28,084 nucleotides of DNA from a virus, in the IMG/VR virus record IMGVR_UViG_3300010885_091161, positions 1-28,084 of that record; one strand, written 5' to 3'. Shown in pieces: positions 20,282 to 27,990 of this stretch. Under the pieces are notes generated by a model, which ran no database searches, was not told the DNA's origin, and saw nothing but the letters and a program-made list of their open reading frames with translations. Numbering within the stretch: the stretch's first letter is position 1; the number at the start of each line of letters is the position of its first letter. The position numbers and the translations under genes are program-made.

Positions 20282-20805
20282 TGCTTTAACATCAAAAAAT
20301 TTAACTCCTGCCGGAATACCACTTCGAACCTTTGCATTACTTTCCGGTCAAGGTAATGCTCTATTATTTCCGATGCCATTGGCTCCAGTGGTACAGTCAT
20401 TTCCTGGATAGGTAATCTTGCCTGCCGCTTTCTTTTATAGATACTGGTATGGCCAGATGGCATAGTCGCAATAAATGCGCCTGGAAACTCATAAGAGCCG
20501 ACTTTAGAGCCAGTTTTATTCTGGCGCATAGTTCCAACTTTATTTGCCTGAACACCATAAAGCTTTGCAGTTACCGCCGCCTGCAATTTTGTGCGTATGG
20601 CTTTTATAACTTTAAGACGCTCCATTACCAGTTTCTTTGGCAGATGAATTTCCTTGCTGATATCACTGCCAGCATGGGTACGAAGCCAGAATGCAGTTTT
20701 ATTAAGTGCGCGCACTGCGGCAAGGCTTGCTTTCTCCGGCGCAGTATTAAAGTCAGCAATGATTTTATCAACACTACCTTCAACATCTATAGTAAAAACT
20801 GTCAT
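20278..20805 (-). CDS. minor tail protein Z-like
   Basis: A 175-residue protein resembling lambda-type minor tail protein Z. Features are an N-terminal helical region (APEKASLAAVRALNKTAFWLRTHAGSDISKEIHLPKKLVMERLKV), FPGAFIATMPSGHTSIYKRKRQARLPIQEMTVPLEPMASEIIEHYL, and a C-terminal helix. The order joining protein-Z-Gp37 is the same as in WO-like prophages. The overlap with both neighbours (ATGA) supports the start at 20805. Assignment by pattern only. Confidence 0.75.
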   Translation of the reverse strand: MTVFTIDVEGSVDKIIADFNTAPEKASLAAVRALNKTAFWLRTHAGSDISKEIHLPKKLVMERLKVIKAIRTKLQAAVTAKLYGVQANKVGTMRQNKTGSKVGSYEFPGAFIATMPSGHTSIYKRKRQARLPIQEMTVPLEPMASEIIEHYLDRKVMQRFEVVFRQELNFLMLKQ

Positions 20806-21119
20806 GCTGGTATTACCACACCTTTTACATCCCAGCTATTACGCTCAAGATTGCGTAATGGTTCGCCATAAACCTGATACAAGGTTGCACCAATAGTGAT
20901 AGTATCATTGGGTAGAGGCCGCGCCACATCCAGGACACGCAGCTCAAACTTTGCAGTTTCACCGACCATGACAGCATCACCTGCCTGATACTCAATATCG
21001 GCTGCAAATTTCAGCACCCTGATATTTACCGGAGGCAGCCCGACACCTGAGTAGACAGCATCTACACCAAGATGTTTCAGGCAATCATCCATTGCTATTG
21101 CTAATATTTCTCTGCTCAT
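20802..21119 (-). CDS. head-tail joining protein (lambda gpFII-like)
   Basis: A 105-residue protein beginning MSREILAIAMDDCLKHLGVDAVYSG, with a beta-rich C-terminal part (KFELRVLDVARPLPNDTITIGATLYQVYGEPLRNLERNSWDVKGVVI). The size, the ATLYQV...P...W end and the position straight after the major capsid fit the phage attachment/head-tail joining family. It lies 3 bases downstream of the capsid gene and overlaps the next one by 4 bases. Confidence 0.78.
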   Translation of the reverse strand: MSREILAIAMDDCLKHLGVDAVYSGVGLPPVNIRVLKFAADIEYQAGDAVMVGETAKFELRVLDVARPLPNDTITIGATLYQVYGEPLRNLERNSWDVKGVVIPA

Positions 21120-21122
21120 AAA

Positions 21123-22133
21123 TTATGTAACAGTTACTTTTACAAGCACAGAAGGACGATGGCACATTGGCAGTGGGTTAGACTGCGTATGTATATCAGT
21201 GCCACGCTCAAATTTACGTGATTCCTGTTTTACATAAATAGGCTGGCCGAGTGTATTGGCAGTTTCGTTAAAATCTGCCGGTGCAAAATATGTGCGGAAG
21301 GTCTGCTGCGTACCAACAGGGAAAGCATGGCCTTCATTTGCTGCTATAAACCTTCTTACGTTGCCATCACTATCACTTGCCTCAGCAGAATATTCCTTAA
21401 AGATAAGACCACCAAATGGAAAGCCATCACGCATATCATCACGCAATGCCGCACCCTGGTTCCATAGTGCATATGCATCTTTTACAGTAGCGTGGGAAGT
21501 AAGTGCATCAAAAAATTCAGGGCTGACAAGAACCTGAACCCCACTCATAACTTCGCCCATGAGGTTCTTTTCAATATAGCGTTTTACATCAATACACTTT
21601 TTCTTAACGTCAGTTGTGGCTGTGCCAAGAGCAAAGCTTATAACTTTTGCAGTGATACCGAACTCCTGGTATAAATCCAGAAGCGTTGAACCATCAGCAT
21701 CAAGGATCACGCCTTTTAAAGCGCCCATACGCAAATACTCTAAAGTAATCGCATGTTTATTACGCATTGATTGCAAATGGTCAGTGATGATATCGGATAA
21801 TACCTGTAACTGGTTGTTTGAACCAAATGCCCGTATGCCTTGCACTTCTTCTGGTAGCACCACATCATCATGAGGGATATGCGGAACACTGAATCCACGA
21901 AGTTTTCTTTTGCCGTGCCTACCGACAGTGCCAGGACTTCCTGGTGCTTTGGTAGGAAGCAGGTTAAGCACACCATTATTTTCCTCAAGGGAAATCTGGC
22001 GTGTACGAACTGGCTGCGGACGAAACAAGCCCATCTGCTCTAATAAACCATAATTATTTGGTAAAATATTTATGGCCTGGGTTAACTCAGCCATATTAAA
22101 GGCTGGATCATCAAAAGGGTTACTCATAGGCAT
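21123..22133 (-). CDS. E: major capsid protein E (lambda gpE family)
   Basis: A 336-residue HK97-fold capsid protein. It begins FDDPAFNMAELTQAINILPNNYGLLEQMGLFRPQPVRTRQISLEENNGVLNLLPT and contains KRKLRGFSVPHIPHDDVVLPEEVQGIRAFGS, MRNKHAITLEYLRMGALKGVILDADGSTLLDLYQEFG and FPVGTQQTFRTYFAPADFNETANTLGQPIYVKQ, all typical of the lambda E family. The length agrees with lambda E (341). GGAG lies about 9 bases before the first ATG; a second in-frame ATG two codons on is possible. It follows decoration protein D as in lambda. Confidence 0.96.
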   Translation of the reverse strand: MPMSNPFDDPAFNMAELTQAINILPNNYGLLEQMGLFRPQPVRTRQISLEENNGVLNLLPTKAPGSPGTVGRHGKRKLRGFSVPHIPHDDVVLPEEVQGIRAFGSNNQLQVLSDIITDHLQSMRNKHAITLEYLRMGALKGVILDADGSTLLDLYQEFGITAKVISFALGTATTDVKKKCIDVKRYIEKNLMGEVMSGVQVLVSPEFFDALTSHATVKDAYALWNQGAALRDDMRDGFPFGGLIFKEYSAEASDSDGNVRRFIAANEGHAFPVGTQQTFRTYFAPADFNETANTLGQPIYVKQESRKFERGTDIHTQSNPLPMCHRPSVLVKVTVT

Positions 22134-22193
22134 GGCAAAATACTCCGTATAAACAGATTAAAAATATTTGGTAATGGATTTGAAAATTATTAA

Positions 22194-22568
22194 TTAAGCG
22201 TCTTTGCGAAGCAGGATTCCCAAAGCTTTAAGTTGGGCTATGGCTGTATTCATCTGGGTTGTAGTAGTACCAGCAGGCCAGATAACAGAGTTTGTAGCAA
22301 CAATGGCGTGACGTGCTATCATCCAGCTTCTTTTAGCTGCAGTCGATGCATTAACATCGTCAGCAATAATGCCAACGGCAATGTCATTGCCAGTTCCACC
22401 ACCTGAGTTAAGCGTAACAATATTGCTGTTTGAGTTAAGGCGACCAACCACAGTAGCAAAGGCGATATTCTGCCCGCTGTTAACCATTATTTCTCCGCGT
22501 GAAAACAGGTTATCTTCTTCAAACTTTAGAAGATCACCAAGGTTTTGTGATTCTGTAAGTGATGGCAT
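22194..22568 (-). CDS. head decoration protein D (lambda gpD family)
   Basis: A 124-residue protein that stabilises the expanded capsid. The family pattern is seen: SLTESQNLGDLLKFEEDNLFSRGEIMVNSGQNIAFATVVGRLN, then GNDIAVGIIADDVNASTAAKRSWMIARHAIVATNSVIWPAG and LKALGILLRKDA at the end. AGGAGG precedes the start. It lies between the S49 protease and the major capsid, the order of lambda C-D-E. Confidence 0.95.
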   Translation of the reverse strand: MPSLTESQNLGDLLKFEEDNLFSRGEIMVNSGQNIAFATVVGRLNSNSNIVTLNSGGGTGNDIAVGIIADDVNASTAAKRSWMIARHAIVATNSVIWPAGTTTTQMNTAIAQLKALGILLRKDA

Positions 22569-22613
22569 AAAATGCCTCCTGAATTTAGATGTTAGAAAAT
22601 AATAAAACTAAGA

Positions 22614-23003
22614 TTATGCTGATTTTGCTCTGGCTTTTGCGGCGGCAACTACAGGACTATCTGCTTGTTTTTCAGCAGCAGGTGGCAATGCATCTACGTT
22701 CGAACGGATATCACCTTTGCCATACTGGTTATGGGCTACAAGAATTTGCATAAGCTCATCCTTTGCAGATTGTACACCGACATTTTTCTCTACAAAGCCT
22801 GCCAGCTTTTCTGGCATGTCTGCCATCTTACATGTTTTGGCAAGCTCCATAACTTCCGCACGGTATGCTTCCCGCCCACGGGCTTCGGCTTCTTTTAGAA
22901 TTTCTGCCATATCCACATTGAGTGGCTGGATTTGTCTTTTAGGTGCCGAATCTGCACTTGCTTCCGTAGTTGGGTTTTGCACTTCTGCGTCAATTTTAGT
23001 CAT
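22614..23003 (-). CDS. possible nested scaffold protein (Nu3-like) inside the protease gene
   Basis: An in-frame ATG at 23003 (Met280, in KTMTKIDAEV) opens a 129-residue C-terminal product with the composition of a scaffold: low-complexity start, helical MAEILKEAEARGREAYRAEVMELAKTCK, and a variable end. In lambda, scaffold Nu3 is made from an internal start within gene C. The ribosome site here is weak (AGCGAGC 5 bases upstream), so an internal start is possible but not proven. Confidence 0.4.
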   Translation of the reverse strand: MTKIDAEVQNPTTEASADSAPKRQIQPLNVDMAEILKEAEARGREAYRAEVMELAKTCKMADMPEKLAGFVEKNVGVQSAKDELMQILVAHNQYGKGDIRSNVDALPPAAEKQADSPVVAAAKARAKSA

Positions 23004-23840
23004 AGTTTTGCTCGCTTTAAGAGGTTGGGTTGTTTTTTTAATAAGTTCAAGAACCTGCGGCATTGTGATAATGTCATCAGCAAGGCCAGCAGTTACGCAG
23101 TCTGGCCCAAAGAAAAGGCCAGCTTCTGTATTCCTGATATCGTTTGCAGCAACTTTGCGGTTACGTGCTACTAACTTTACAAACATGTCGTAAAGGCGGT
23201 TTACTTCTGTTTGCAGTACATTTACTGCTTCTGAGGTTATTGGTTCGTGTGGGTTAAAATCATTCTTCCGGCTACCTGCAAAAACAGTAGTAAATTTTAC
23301 ACCTAGTTTCTGGTCGAATATGGATTGGTCAGTGCTTGAAGCAATTACGCCAATACTTCCAACGCCGCCAGTGCGGGTGACAAATAATTTTTCTGCAGAA
23401 GATGCTATGGCATAAGCGGCGGAGTATGCTTCCTCATTAGCGGAAGCCCATACAGGTTTTATCTTACGCGCCGCATATATTTCATCGCATAAATCAAACA
23501 GCCCGGCAACTTCACCGCCAGGGCTGTCAATATCCAGAAGGATAGAGTTAACATCGCTGTCATCTAATGCTTCCTGCAATTGTTCCGACAAAAGTTCATA
23601 ACTGGTAAAACCAAAGAAATCATCGAATATGCCAGACCTTTTACTGAGTGGGCCATGCACAGGAATAATAGCAACGCCGTTTACTACATCAATTTGATTT
23701 CTGGAATCGTTACTGCCATAATCAAATGCCTTGATCTCAGCATTTTCTTGTCCACGCATAAGCAGGTAATCAAATGCTTTTCGCTCAAGCATCATGGGCC
23801 GGCCTGAAAACAGGCCGTGTAAAGCTTGTGACTTATCCAT
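22614..23840 (-). CDS. S49-family head maturation protease with scaffold-like C-terminus (lambda gpC type)
   Basis: A protein of 408 residues from the ATG at 23840. Residues 1-275 are an S49 (SppA-type) peptidase: NGVAIIPVHGPLSKR, SILLDIDSPGGEVAGLFDLCDEI, then Ser140 in EEAYSAAYAIASSA as nucleophile and Lys192 in AGSRKNDFNPHEP as partner. GGVGSIGV follows the Ser motif. Residues 280-408 are charged, helical and Ala/Glu-rich, like the scaffold part of lambda C/Nu3. An upstream ORF extension to 24056 overlaps the coiled-coil gene and is rejected as start. Cleavage of head proteins during procapsid maturation is the family role. Confidence 0.94.
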   Translation of the reverse strand: MDKSQALHGLFSGRPMMLERKAFDYLLMRGQENAEIKAFDYGSNDSRNQIDVVNGVAIIPVHGPLSKRSGIFDDFFGFTSYELLSEQLQEALDDSDVNSILLDIDSPGGEVAGLFDLCDEIYAARKIKPVWASANEEAYSAAYAIASSAEKLFVTRTGGVGSIGVIASSTDQSIFDQKLGVKFTTVFAGSRKNDFNPHEPITSEAVNVLQTEVNRLYDMFVKLVARNRKVAANDIRNTEAGLFFGPDCVTAGLADDIITMPQVLELIKKTTQPLKASKTMTKIDAEVQNPTTEASADSAPKRQIQPLNVDMAEILKEAEARGREAYRAEVMELAKTCKMADMPEKLAGFVEKNVGVQSAKDELMQILVAHNQYGKGDIRSNVDALPPAAEKQADSPVVAAAKARAKSA

Positions 23841-23879
23841 AGGGATTCTCTTTAAATATAAGGCGGAAATATAAAAGTT

Positions 23880-23906
23880 ACCCTCGCTTTTACCTAAAAC
23901 GAGGGT
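23880..23906 (-). other. stem-loop between the coiled-coil gene and the protease gene
   Basis: ACCCTCG (23880-23886) pairs with CGAGGGT (23900-23906), and the inner TTTTA/TAAAA extends it with one bulged C. The stem lies 7 bases after the coiled-coil gene's stop. On the minus strand it is followed by AACTTTTAT, a weak T-run; on the plus strand by TTGGTTTTTT, a better one. It may act as a weak terminator, an RNA processing or stability element, or terminate antisense transcripts. Confidence 0.5.
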
Positions 23907-23913
23907 TGGTTTT

Positions 23914-24258
23914 TTAGTTGCCTGCAGTAGTACTACCATTATCAACGGAAGGATTTTCAGCCTCACCATTATCATTGCCTGCAGTATTTTCTGTATTGTC
24001 AGCAGTGGCCTTATATGCAGCACTTGCAGTTGCCTCTGCAGCTTCAATGTCTCCATTGTTAATTGCTACAACAGTCTCCTGCAGCGCTTTCTGCAACTCA
24101 ACAACTTGCCCTTGAAGGTTTGTCACCTCAGTTTGCAAAGGCGCAAGGCCTGTATTAACTGCTTCTGTAACCTTCCTGGTTATTTCCACATCGTTTACAC
24201 CATGCTCAACATGGATATTTTGAATTGCAGCTTCGATATCATTTAAAAATTTACTCAT
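23914..24258 (-). CDS. small coiled-coil protein with acidic tail, unknown function
   Basis: A 114-residue protein. Residues 25-65 look like a coiled coil (VTEAVNTGLAPLQTEVTNLQGQVVELQKALQET). The tail from 75 is Ala/Glu/Asn-rich and acidic (ENTAGNDNGEAENPSVDNGS). No family is recognised. It lies between portal and protease, where no gene lies in lambda. Its start has AAGGAG 12 bases upstream, rather distant, and these bases are the last codons of the small ORF at 24268-24381. A scaffold, chaperone or capsid accessory role is possible but unsupported. Confidence 0.7.
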   Translation of the reverse strand: MSKFLNDIEAAIQNIHVEHGVNDVEITRKVTEAVNTGLAPLQTEVTNLQGQVVELQKALQETVVAINNGDIEAAEATASAAYKATADNTENTAGNDNGEAENPSVDNGSTTAGN

Positions 24259-24267
24259 GGCTTTTTT

Positions 24268-24381
24268 TTACTCCTTAAACATTGATATAAACCTCTTTAA
24301 AGGTGTGATTACCGCTGCTTTTCCGGCTGGCCAACGCTGCAGTAATATTAGCCACATGCCATGCAGCGTAAGCTGGCACAT
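24268..24381 (-). CDS. possible small gene (37 aa) between portal and coiled-coil gene
   Basis: A 37-codon ORF fills the 136-base gap after the portal gene. Its product has a hydrophobic N-terminal part (MCQLTLHGMWLILLQRW) and a basic end (AGKAAVITPLKRFISMFKE). Its last codons, AAG GAG TAA, form the Shine-Dalgarno of the following gene, which would couple them. Only a weak ribosome site (AAAGATACC) precedes it, and I know no family. It may be chance. Confidence 0.3.
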   Translation of the reverse strand: MCQLTLHGMWLILLQRWPAGKAAVITPLKRFISMFKE

Positions 24382-24394
24382 GGTATCTTTAATT

Positions 24395-25867
24395 CTAATC
24401 TAAAGAATTTGGGTCTACACTTGTGTCAACCGCACTGGTGCTGGTGTCTTTTACCTGTCGTGGATCAGAATCATAATTAAGACCATAACTGTCAGCGCGT
24501 GCGTTATCAGCCGCTATTTCACGGTCAATTTCTTCCGCATCGCCACCCATACGGGAGACAATCTCTGAACGACTTTTAAAACCATCACGTACTGCAAGTT
24601 CTTGCGCCTTATAGTCTTTGAGTGGATCAACCCATTCCCAGCCTTGTGGAACCCATTTTACAGCCTGATATTTTTTATCATTAGCAGGTATTTCTAAAGC
24701 ACCGGAAAGTATTGCCAGTTGCATCCATCTTTTCCACACAGGGCGGCAAAGCTGGTGAACCATAACGTGCCGTTGCAGCATTTCACATTTACGCCGAAAC
24801 TCTATAAGCCCAGCACGGATGGAAGAGAAATTTACCTGCGTAAGGTCGCCAGTAAGTTGCTCGTAACTTATACCCATGCCCATTGCTACAAAGCGCAGTT
24901 GCTGGCGCATAAAACCTTCATAGCTGCTGCCAACATCAGATGGCTGGGAGAATTTTATATCCTCACCAGGTTCAAGTAGTTGCACAGTGCCAGGCTCTAA
25001 CTCCGCCAGCGATATACCGCTTTCGTCAGGATCACCTTCACCCATGATATTTGCTTCTGGGTCAAGGCGTGTAATGAAAGCAGTAAATAGGGCAGATGTT
25101 TTCTTGCGCACCAATTCCGCATCATCATACTGATCTAGCTCATAAAGCTTGAGCAATACTCTACTTAACCACGGTATGCCTCGTATCTGGCCAATGCGTA
25201 ATGGTTTATAAACATGTAATACTTCGGAAGCTGGAATACGTATTGTAGTTGAGCTACCAGATAAGCTTTGCTCACCTGGATGCTCAGTAAACAGATAATA
25301 AGCCGCACGTTTACCCTGCTTATCAAACTCAATCCCTGATTTTACTACGTTGCCGTTTGATAAAACTTCTGATCTGGAGCTGTCTAAATGCTCCGACTCC
25401 AGCGCTTGCAGTTGCAGCGGAACGCTTAAATCTCCGCCTGGTTTGCTTATTCTGAATCTTACAAAACATTCCCCACCTTCTAAGACCGATGTGCATATTA
25501 AAGCCTGTAATCCATAAAAATCTGTAACACCATAAAAGTCCGCTTCATCTTTCCACTCATGCCATAAGTCCTGTACCTCTTCTTTAAAGGAAGAATCATG
25601 TGCCTTGGACTGCGGCTTAATACCTGTGCCAATACAATTAGACACAATGGAATCAACTGCACTAAATGCGACAGGATTATTAAGCACGATCTTACGTGAC
25701 CGCCTACGTAGGATATCCAGTGAACTAAGCAGAAGACTATTAATAGAATCGCTGCTTGCCTGCCAATTTTTAAGGCGCTTGCCCTGACCAGCAGCATCCC
25801 AATTATTCATTACAAAAAAACGGCGCTTATTACTGGAAGGCTTCCTGTTTTTTGAAAAGAAACCCAT
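24395..25867 (-). CDS. B: portal protein (lambda gpB family)
   Basis: A 490-residue portal forming the dodecameric ring for DNA entry and exit. Typical sequences are WDAAGQGKRLKNWQASSDSINSLL, NNPVAFSAVDSIVSNCIGTGIKPQ, LWHEWKDEADFYGVTDFYGLQALICTSVLEGGECFVRF, VLHVYKPLRIGQIRGIPWLSRVLLKLYELDQYDDAELVRKK, FMRQQLRFVAMGMGISYEQLTGDLTQVNFSSIRAGLIEFRR and KWVPQGWEWVDPLKDYKAQELAVRDGFKSRSEI. The ATG overlaps the gpW stop (TAATG), supporting this start over the internal Met20. Length matches lambda B (533) roughly. Confidence 0.97.
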   Translation of the reverse strand: MGFFSKNRKPSSNKRRFFVMNNWDAAGQGKRLKNWQASSDSINSLLLSSLDILRRRSRKIVLNNPVAFSAVDSIVSNCIGTGIKPQSKAHDSSFKEEVQDLWHEWKDEADFYGVTDFYGLQALICTSVLEGGECFVRFRISKPGGDLSVPLQLQALESEHLDSSRSEVLSNGNVVKSGIEFDKQGKRAAYYLFTEHPGEQSLSGSSTTIRIPASEVLHVYKPLRIGQIRGIPWLSRVLLKLYELDQYDDAELVRKKTSALFTAFITRLDPEANIMGEGDPDESGISLAELEPGTVQLLEPGEDIKFSQPSDVGSSYEGFMRQQLRFVAMGMGISYEQLTGDLTQVNFSSIRAGLIEFRRKCEMLQRHVMVHQLCRPVWKRWMQLAILSGALEIPANDKKYQAVKWVPQGWEWVDPLKDYKAQELAVRDGFKSRSEIVSRMGGDAEEIDREIAADNARADSYGLNYDSDPRQVKDTSTSAVDTSVDPNSLD

Positions 25868-26094
25868 TAATCCACACCTTTATTTGATATGATTTGTATC
25901 CTTGCCTTTGGCCTTTGGCCTGGAACATTAATGCCAGCCTTGATTTGATTGCGAAGGGCAATTAAATCATTTAACTGCACCTCCGCATATTTGACCATGT
26001 GGCCATCATGTGCTACCTGCACCACGCGCTCACCATTCTGCAGTTTGGTTATAGCGCTCTCTACTGCCTGTAAATCTGTGTCCGTATAAGCCAT
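25867..26094 (-). CDS. W: head-tail joining protein gpW (lambda family)
   Basis: A 75-residue protein with the lambda gpW pattern: MAYTDTDLQAVESAITKLQNGERVVQVAHDGHMVKYAEVQLNDLIALRNQI. It plugs the portal after packaging. It lies between the large terminase (3 bases upstream) and the portal, exactly as in lambda A-W-B. The C-terminus (PGQRPKARIQIISNKG) is slightly longer than in lambda gpW (68). Confidence 0.94.
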   Translation of the reverse strand: MAYTDTDLQAVESAITKLQNGERVVQVAHDGHMVKYAEVQLNDLIALRNQIKAGINVPGQRPKARIQIISNKGVD

Positions 26095-26097
26095 GTA

Positions 26098-27990
26098 TTA
26101 CCCCGACATGAAATTACTGCGTGAAACCCGCTGACGTTTTTTCTTAGATAAAGATTTGGAATTCTCTGTATCCACTTTGGCAGGAGTTGCTGAATTACTA
26201 TTTTTAGTTAGTGATTCAGAAATTTTCCTCCACTTGGATTCCGGCCATTGATCCACACCAAGTGCAATCGCAGCAGCCCTGGCATAAATACGGCAGTCCA
26301 GCGCTTCATTACGTTCACGGGTTTTCTGCCATTGCCGCTTTGCATATCCCTTCACCATTCTGGTGACGAGTTGTTCGGCGGTTAGCTGCTTAAAATATTC
26401 AGGATCGTATTTTGGAAAATGGCAATACCCATTAGGGAAGCCGCCATTCTCATCGCATGTTAATTTCAAACAGTGGTAGAATTCCGATTTCAAAATGGAA
26501 ACACCAACAGGCCATACTTTAGCACCCTTACGCAATCTCTTGCCCTGGGTGTTAAGGTCAACTCTGCTGGGACTGCCAAGTGGTACAATCGCACGTTCTA
26601 CACCTTTAACTGCAATAGCCCTTTGAGCTTTACGAACCCAATTATATACTTCCTGGGTTGCGTAACCGGAATCTACTGCCGTCATAAGTATCGGCATTTC
26701 TATGCCGGATGTATGAGTGAAGCTGCCTTGTAATAATTCTGATAGTTCTTTCCAAACAGCGGCGCGTGCTGGGTCGCCATAGAATACTTTATATTCCACT
26801 GACCAGCTTTGCCTGTCTTTACCCCATGCAACAATTTCCACTTCTATACGGTCTTTCTGCACGTCGCTACCCGCAGTAAGAAACAATCCACCTTCAGGTA
26901 CAATGCCGATTCTATAATCCTCGGCACGTTCAAATAATCTTTCCCAATCCGGCGCTTCGCCTTTATCAATCCACGGTTCGCCAAGTACAGTGTTTATCCA
27001 TACTTTAAGAAGTTCCTCATTATCTTTGGCCACAAGGAAACGCTCCACCGCATCGTTCCAGCTAAACCAACCAACTGGTGAGTACAGGCTGGATAAATGG
27101 AAGCCTGCGGTTTTAGTAACCTCAGGATTTTTTGCACGCCACTCACCGCGTTCTAGCATCCAGTTTTTCTGGAAGTTCTTTATTCCATAACTGCAATGTT
27201 CACATTCGTAGCGGGTAGTAGCAGGATCGTTGTTATCAAATTTTATCTGCAGCCACCTGAGCACTTGATACTCATTACATTCAGGACAAGGCACCCAGAA
27301 ATATCTCTGGTCTGAATTCTGGAAATCGAGTTCAATACGGCTTAAACCTTCAATAGTAGGTGTTGAAACCTTTAATATCTTGCGCCTTGCAAATGTACTG
27401 GTACGGCGTATAGCAAGGGATATCGGGTCACCTTCGCCGCTTACATCAAGCGGATACGCATCTATTTCATCCATGAACAAATAGCGCACAGGCATGGAAC
27501 GCAAACCCACCGCGCTGTTAGCACCAGTAATTACAATAATACCGCCAGGAAATTCCTTGCTTTGAACGGTATTGCCTGAATCGCGTGAGCGTGGGTCTTT
27601 CACTTTACCATGAAGGCAAGGTGTATCGTTTATAAGTGGTGCAAGCCTTCCCTTGCTCCAGCGTTTTGCCATTTCAACAGTTGGCTGCACTACCAGCATA
27701 GGCCCTGGTGCCTGATCTATAACATAACCAATCCAATTGTTCCCGCACTCAGTTCCCCCTACCTGCGCCCCTTTCATGAACACGACCTCCTCAGTAGGGG
27801 AGGCAGGGGATAGGCAATCCATTATTTCTTTCAGGTATGGTGTACGCGAAGTACGGAACCTTCCTGGTTCTGCAGATGCTGTCTGTGACAACATCCTGTA
27901 TTCATCCGACCATTCTGAAACTTTTAAAAATGGGTCAGGCCGCAAACCTGCTTTAATGCTCTGGTTATATGTAAAGTTTCCATTATCCAT
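26098..27990 (-). CDS. A: terminase large subunit (lambda gpA / GpA family)
   Basis: A 630-residue ATP-driven packaging motor and nuclease. SEWSDEYRMLSQTASAEPGRFRTSRTPYLKEIMDCLSP leads to a Walker A-like KGAQVGGT (73-80) and Walker B LFMDE (171-175). A Cys-rich segment follows (CPECNEYQ...YECEHCSYG), then the nuclease half with LTAGSDVQKDRIEVEIVAWGKDRQSWSVEYKVFYGDP and AVDSGYATQEVYNWVR. The end is basic. The gene starts at 27990, overlapping the small terminase stop. The GpA type suggests cos-ended packaging, as in lambda. Confidence 0.97.
   Translation of the reverse strand: MDNGNFTYNQSIKAGLRPDPFLKVSEWSDEYRMLSQTASAEPGRFRTSRTPYLKEIMDCLSPASPTEEVVFMKGAQVGGTECGNNWIGYVIDQAPGPMLVVQPTVEMAKRWSKGRLAPLINDTPCLHGKVKDPRSRDSGNTVQSKEFPGGIIVITGANSAVGLRSMPVRYLFMDEIDAYPLDVSGEGDPISLAIRRTSTFARRKILKVSTPTIEGLSRIELDFQNSDQRYFWVPCPECNEYQVLRWLQIKFDNNDPATTRYECEHCSYGIKNFQKNWMLERGEWRAKNPEVTKTAGFHLSSLYSPVGWFSWNDAVERFLVAKDNEELLKVWINTVLGEPWIDKGEAPDWERLFERAEDYRIGIVPEGGLFLTAGSDVQKDRIEVEIVAWGKDRQSWSVEYKVFYGDPARAAVWKELSELLQGSFTHTSGIEMPILMTAVDSGYATQEVYNWVRKAQRAIAVKGVERAIVPLGSPSRVDLNTQGKRLRKGAKVWPVGVSILKSEFYHCLKLTCDENGGFPNGYCHFPKYDPEYFKQLTAEQLVTRMVKGYAKRQWQKTRERNEALDCRIYARAAAIALGVDQWPESKWRKISESLTKNSNSATPAKVDTENSKSLSKKKRQRVSRSNFMSG

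Noticed and set aside
23841-24056. N-terminal extension of the S49 protease frame
   Set aside because: It overlaps the coiled-coil gene, is Gln/Leu/Lys low-complexity, includes the stem-loop region, and precedes the natural start MDKSQALHGLFSG.
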